NCBI GenBank assembly: GCA_027065695.1
Contig: JAMONP010000017.1
Coordinates: forward strand, 1 to 47,019
Source: Desulfuromonadales bacterium
GTDB taxonomy: Bacteria; Desulfobacterota; Desulfuromonadia; Desulfuromonadales; BM103
Direction of reading: 5' to 3'
Length of the DNA: 47,019 nucleotides
This document shows, piece by piece, positions 43,838 to 47,019 of the stretch; the first letter of the stretch is position 1; the number at the start of each line of letters is the position of its first letter. Position numbers and translations under genes: made by a program. The notes beneath the pieces were generated by a model. That model saw nothing but the letters and a program-made list of their open reading frames with translations. It did not search any database and had not been told where the DNA came from.

Positions 43838-45154
43838 ATGAAACTGAAAACTTTCACAGGTGGTATTCATCCTCCGGACAATAAGCAGTGGTCGTCGCAC
43901 AAGGCGATCGAAAACTGTCCATTGCCTGCAGAGTTTATTGTGCCCCTGGCCCAGCATATCGGTGCGCCGTCTGTTGCGTGCGTGGAGGTTGGCCAGCATG
44001 TGGCCAAGGGGCAGGAGATCGGCTCAGCCAAAGGTTTTGTCTCCGTGCCGGTGCATGCGCCAACATCAGGCGAGATCGTTGCCGTCGAGAGTCGCCCTCA
44101 TCCCTGGGGGACAGCACTTCCGGCAGTCGTGATCAAACCGGATGGTGAGGATCGTTGGTCGGCAGAGTTGCAGCCTGCTGATCCGAGTGACTTGTCAGTC
44201 GATGACATGGTTGAGAAAGTTCGCCAGGCCGGTGTAGTTGGTATGGGCGGTGCGGCCTTCCCGGCGCATGTCAAAATGTCACCGCCGCCAGAAAAGAAAA
44301 TCCGTACTCTGATTTTCAATGGTGTCGAGTGTGAGCCCTACCTGACCGCAGATCATCGTATGATGCTCGAAGAGCCGGAACGTATTCTGCGGGGCGTTGC
44401 CCTGTTGCAATATGTGTTTGGAGCTGAGCGCGTTGTCATTGGTGTTGAAGCGAATAAGCCGGATGTGATTGATCTTTTGGAGAAGGAGTGTGCCGGGACA
44501 CCTGTTGAGATCATGGCTCTGCAAGTCAAGTATCCGCAGGGTGCTGAAAAACAACTGATCGCTGCGGTGACCGGGGGCGAAGTCCCATCGGGGGGCTTGC
44601 CGATGGATATCGGTGTTGCGGTGCACAATGTTGCAACGGCTGCTGCGGTGACTGATGCAGTCATCCATGGTCGACCGCTGATTGAACGTATCTGCACAGT
44701 GACAGGCCCCGCAATTCGTGAACCGAAGAATCTGAGAATACGCATCGGTACACCGCTCTCCCACCTGGTGGACGTCTGCGGTGGGCTGGTCGAGGAACCG
44801 GGTAAAATTATCCTCGGTGGTCCGATGATGGGTTTTACTCAGCTTGGTTTCGATGTGCCGAGCACTCGGGGAACCTCCGGCCTGCTCTTGTTGCGCTCTG
44901 AAGATGTTGCCGCGCAGCCGGAAGGGCCTTGTATCCGCTGCGCACGCTGTGTGCAGGCTTGTCCGATACATCTCCTGCCGGCCACTATTGCTGCATACGC
45001 TCGTCGGGATCTGCTGGCAGAAACAGAAGAATATTGTGCCATGGACTGCATCGAATGCGGTAGCTGCAGCTACGTCTGTCCGGCGGCGATCCCGCTGGTG
45101 CAGGCAATTCGTTATGGCAAGGCAGCCATACTCGCCAAGAAAAGGAACTCTTAA
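43838..45154 (+). CDS. rnfC: Rnf complex NADH-binding subunit C
   Basis: The 438-residue protein shows the RnfC layout: an N-terminal barrel-sandwich part (FTGGIHPPDNKQWS, GFVSVPVHAPTSGEIVAVE), the flavin/NADH-binding domain homologous to complex I 51-kDa subunit (GVVGMGGAAFPAHVKM, FNGVECEPYLTADHRMM), and two 4Fe-4S motifs near the end (CIRCARCVQACP and CIECGSCSYVCP). It exchanges electrons with NAD+/NADH on the cytoplasmic side. It lacks the long repetitive C-terminal extension of E. coli RsxC. rnfD starts 5 bases downstream. Confidence 0.96.
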   Translation: MKLKTFTGGIHPPDNKQWSSHKAIENCPLPAEFIVPLAQHIGAPSVACVEVGQHVAKGQEIGSAKGFVSVPVHAPTSGEIVAVESRPHPWGTALPAVVIKPDGEDRWSAELQPADPSDLSVDDMVEKVRQAGVVGMGGAAFPAHVKMSPPPEKKIRTLIFNGVECEPYLTADHRMMLEEPERILRGVALLQYVFGAERVVIGVEANKPDVIDLLEKECAGTPVEIMALQVKYPQGAEKQLIAAVTGGEVPSGGLPMDIGVAVHNVATAAAVTDAVIHGRPLIERICTVTGPAIREPKNLRIRIGTPLSHLVDVCGGLVEEPGKIILGGPMMGFTQLGFDVPSTRGTSGLLLLRSEDVAAQPEGPCIRCARCVQACPIHLLPATIAAYARRDLLAETEEYCAMDCIECGSCSYVCPAAIPLVQAIRYGKAAILAKKRNS

Positions 45155-45159
45155 GTAAA

Positions 45160-46155
45160 GTGAGTCAGCAACTCTACCTGTCATCCTCGCCGCATATTCA
45201 TTCAGGCGAAACCACCACCAAGGTGATGCACGCAGTGTTTTACAGCCTGCTGCCGGCCTGTGGTGTAGCGGTCTACTTTTTCGGCCCATCGGCCCTGACC
45301 GTTTTGTTGATTGCGACTCTCGGCTGCCTTGCGACTGAAGCTGTCTGCCAGCGCCTGATGGGGCAACCCGTGACCATTGTCGACGGCAGCGCTGCAATCA
45401 CTGGTGTTCTGCTGGCGCTCAATCTGCCGCCGACCAGCCCCTGGTGGCTGACTCTGCTGGGGTCGGTGATTGCTATTGCAATCGGTAAACAGGTTTACGG
45501 TGGCTTGGGCTCGAATCCTTTTAACCCGGCTCTGGTGGCCAGGGTTGTGCTGCTCATCTCTTTCCCCGTGCAAATGACGACCTGGTCGGTACCGGCACCT
45601 CTCGGTACCGGCCTTGACCTGGTTACAACTGCTACCCCGCTGGGTGAGTGGAAAAACGCGGTCATGCTGACCGGAAAAATGCCCGTCGATATGCAAGGCA
45701 GCATGTCAGAGTATTTCTTCGGCAATATGGCCGGCTCCATCGGCGAGATTTCTGCGTTGGCACTTCTGCTGGGGGCGGCCTATCTTTTCTACAAACGGAT
45801 TCTGACCTGGCATATTCCTGTGGCTTTTATCGGCACCGTGGTTCTGCTGTCGGGGTTATTCTGGTTAGTAAATCCGGGGAAATATCCAGATCCGGTTTTC
45901 CATTTGTTGACCGGCGGCCTGATCCTCGGCGCTTTCTTTATGGCAACGGACATGGTTACTTCACCGGTTTCTGTTAAGGGAATGTTGTTGTTCGGAACAG
46001 GTTGTGGTTTGCTGACTGTGCTGATCCGACTGTTCGGCGGTTATCCTGAAGGGGTCTCTTTCGCTATTCTGCTTATGAACGCCGCGACGCCGTTGATTGA
46101 TCGTTACACCCGGCCAAAGACGTTTGGTGCTTTAAGCCAGAGGGGGACGCAATGA
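45160..46155 (+). CDS. rnfD: Rnf complex membrane flavoprotein subunit D
   Basis: The 331-residue protein has about nine to ten membrane helices and the family words HSGETTTKVMHAVFYSLLPA, GGLGSNPFNPALVARV and GAFFMATDMVTSPVS. The ApbE flavinylation motif D153-LVTTA-T159 is present, so T159 should carry covalent FMN. It forms part of the ion path with RnfG. The start is GTG at 45160 with AAGGA upstream. Its stop overlaps the rnfG start as ATGA. Confidence 0.95.
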   Translation: MSQQLYLSSSPHIHSGETTTKVMHAVFYSLLPACGVAVYFFGPSALTVLLIATLGCLATEAVCQRLMGQPVTIVDGSAAITGVLLALNLPPTSPWWLTLLGSVIAIAIGKQVYGGLGSNPFNPALVARVVLLISFPVQMTTWSVPAPLGTGLDLVTTATPLGEWKNAVMLTGKMPVDMQGSMSEYFFGNMAGSIGEISALALLLGAAYLFYKRILTWHIPVAFIGTVVLLSGLFWLVNPGKYPDPVFHLLTGGLILGAFFMATDMVTSPVSVKGMLLFGTGCGLLTVLIRLFGGYPEGVSFAILLMNAATPLIDRYTRPKTFGALSQRGTQ

Positions 46156-47019
46156 ATAGTATGCCGCGTCTCATACTGGTGTTGACCCTGATCACTGCTG
46201 GCGCCGGTCTGATTCTCTCTCTGGTCGAAACGGTCACTCGTGAACCGATTGCAGAACAGCGTCGTCTGGAAACCCTGCGAGCTTTGCAGGCGGTAATGCC
46301 GCCAGCTGACAATGCTCCTGACGAAGATACTGTACAGTTATTGACTGGTCAGGACAAACGTGGCCGCGATAAGTACAGAGTTTTTTTCCGTGGACGTAAG
46401 GGCAGCGAACTGAGTGGGGTTGCCTTTAAGGTGATTGCGCCTGATGGTTATAGTGGCAATATCAGCGTGATGGTGGGTGTTGATGCCAAAGGAACTGTTA
46501 CCGGGATTGAAATCCTGAGTCACATGGAAACGCCTGGGCTGGGCGATAAAATAGTTCTTCCCGCTTTCAAAGATGTTTTTGTAGGCAAGAATCTAGATAA
46601 TGCTGACTGGCGGGTAAAAAAAGATGGTGGCGAGTTCGACCAGATTACCGGTGCGACAATTTCTCCGCGAGCCGTGGTTGGTGCTGTGCGCAAGGGCCTG
46701 GAATTCTTCCGTGACCATAGGATCGAGATCCTTGCCGAAACAAAGGCTAAGGCTAAAACAAAGGCTAAGGCTGAAACAAAGGTTAAGGCTGAAACAAAGG
46801 CTAAGGCTGAAACAAAGGCTAAGGCTGAAACAAAGGCTAAGGCTGAAACAAAGGCTAAGGCTGAAACAAAGGTTAAGGCTGAAACAAAGGCTAAGGCTGA
46901 AACAAAGGCTAAGGCTGAAACAAAGGCTAAGGCTGAAACAAAGGCTAAGGCTGAAACAAAGGCTAAGGCTGAAACAAAGGCTAAGGCTGAAACAAAGGCT
47001 AAGGCTGAAACAAAGGTTA
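46152..47019 (+). CDS. rnfG: Rnf complex FMN-binding subunit G, C-terminus repetitive and cut by the window end
   Basis: At least 289 residues are visible. One N-terminal membrane helix (about 5-25) anchors a periplasmic FMN-binding domain (about 80-190) with HMETPGLGDKI and the flavinylation motif D163-QITGA-T169, so T169 should hold covalent FMN. From residue 195 the frame enters a tandem repeat of AETKAK and runs to the edge with no stop. Ordinary RnfG ends near residue 190-210, so the repeat is an unusual extension. The start overlaps the rnfD stop. rnfE is expected next but is outside the window. Confidence 0.93.
   Translation, partial: MNSMPRLILVLTLITAGAGLILSLVETVTREPIAEQRRLETLRALQAVMPPADNAPDEDTVQLLTGQDKRGRDKYRVFFRGRKGSELSGVAFKVIAPDGYSGNISVMVGVDAKGTVTGIEILSHMETPGLGDKIVLPAFKDVFVGKNLDNADWRVKKDGGEFDQITGATISPRAVVGAVRKGLEFFRDHRIEILAETKAKAKTKAKAETKVKAETKAKAETKAKAETKAKAETKAKAETKVKAETKAKAETKAKAETKAKAETKAKAETKAKAETKAKAETKAKAETKV
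46734..47019 (+). repeat. 18-bp coding tandem repeat in rnfG
   Basis: The unit GCTGAAACAAAGGCTAAG is repeated head to tail, 15 full copies and a 16th cut by the window end, all in frame (AETKAK). Unit 1 begins GCC, unit 2 has AAA for GAA, and units 3, 8 and 16 carry GTT for GCT (valine). Otherwise the copies are identical at the DNA level, which indicates recent expansion. The window ends inside it, as an assembly would break at such a repeat. Confidence 0.95.

Noticed and set aside
44279-45397. Open frame of 372 codons opposite rnfC/rnfD
   Set aside because: Spans two well-supported genes on the other strand and has low-complexity, Arg/Gln-rich translation without motifs.
46734-47019. CRISPR array
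   Set aside because: The repeat is 18 bp, head to tail with no spacers, and stays in the rnfG reading frame.

Overview
The window reads as chromosomal DNA of a Desulfuromonadales/Geobacter-type deltaproteobacterium. The evidence is the gene order rplU-rpmA-obgE-proB-proA-nadD-rsfS-rlmH-(DksA/TraR)-(TPR)-gpmI, the 839-residue radical SAM/DUF2344 fusion protein beside RNase G, the Rnf complex, and a moderately GC-rich codon usage. This assignment is inference; there is no rRNA or tRNA gene in the window.

Layout. 1-3.3 kb: the tail of an unknown gene, a small zinc-ribbon protein, a CvfB-type RNA-binding protein and the divergent ABC-F ATPase Uup. 3.4-9.7 kb: radical SAM fusion protein, RNase G, Kup potassium transporter. 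9.8-19 kb: a long housekeeping run on the plus strand (L21, L27, Obg, proline synthesis, NAD synthesis, ribosome silencing factor, RlmH, a DksA/TraR protein, a fused LapA-LapB protein, phosphoglycerate mutase). 19.4-25.5 kb: ComF, an orphan PAS histidine kinase, IleS, LspA and an entericidin-like micro-lipoprotein. 25.5-32 kb: a putative metal exporter, a class I aminotransferase, fumarase C, an EamA permease and an HD hydrolase.

31.9-40.6 kb looks like an accessory block. It starts with a 163-bp MITE-like element and a 5'-truncated integrase, and its genes are visibly more AT-rich and use different codons (many CAA, TTA and TTG). It holds dgcN-dgcA (D-glutamate catabolism) on the plus strand, facing a four-gene minus-strand operon. 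That operon encodes 3-oxoadipate-type CoA-transferase subunits A and B, a class III beta-amino-acid-type aminotransferase and a TAXI solute-binding protein. A PcaR/PcaU-type IclR regulator is divergent from it. Perfect TGTTCGC-type palindromes lie in the divergent promoter region, and a related one lies before the TAXI gene. I infer a small regulon for uptake and breakdown of an unusual amino acid: transamination of a beta-amino acid to a 3-oxoacid, then CoA activation, with D-glutamate recovery alongside.

40.6-47 kb: hemL (minus), then a consensus sigma-70 promoter and the rnfABCDG operon for the ion-translocating ferredoxin:NAD+ oxidoreductase. RnfG runs off the window inside an 18-bp coding tandem repeat (AETKAK units).

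Several families of intergenic inverted repeats are interspersed. The most notable are two homologous copies, about 160 bp long and in opposite orientation, of a long-hairpin element (19.0 and 42.0 kb). A separate MITE-like element at 31.9 kb, like the first of these copies, begins on the stop codon of the gene before it.
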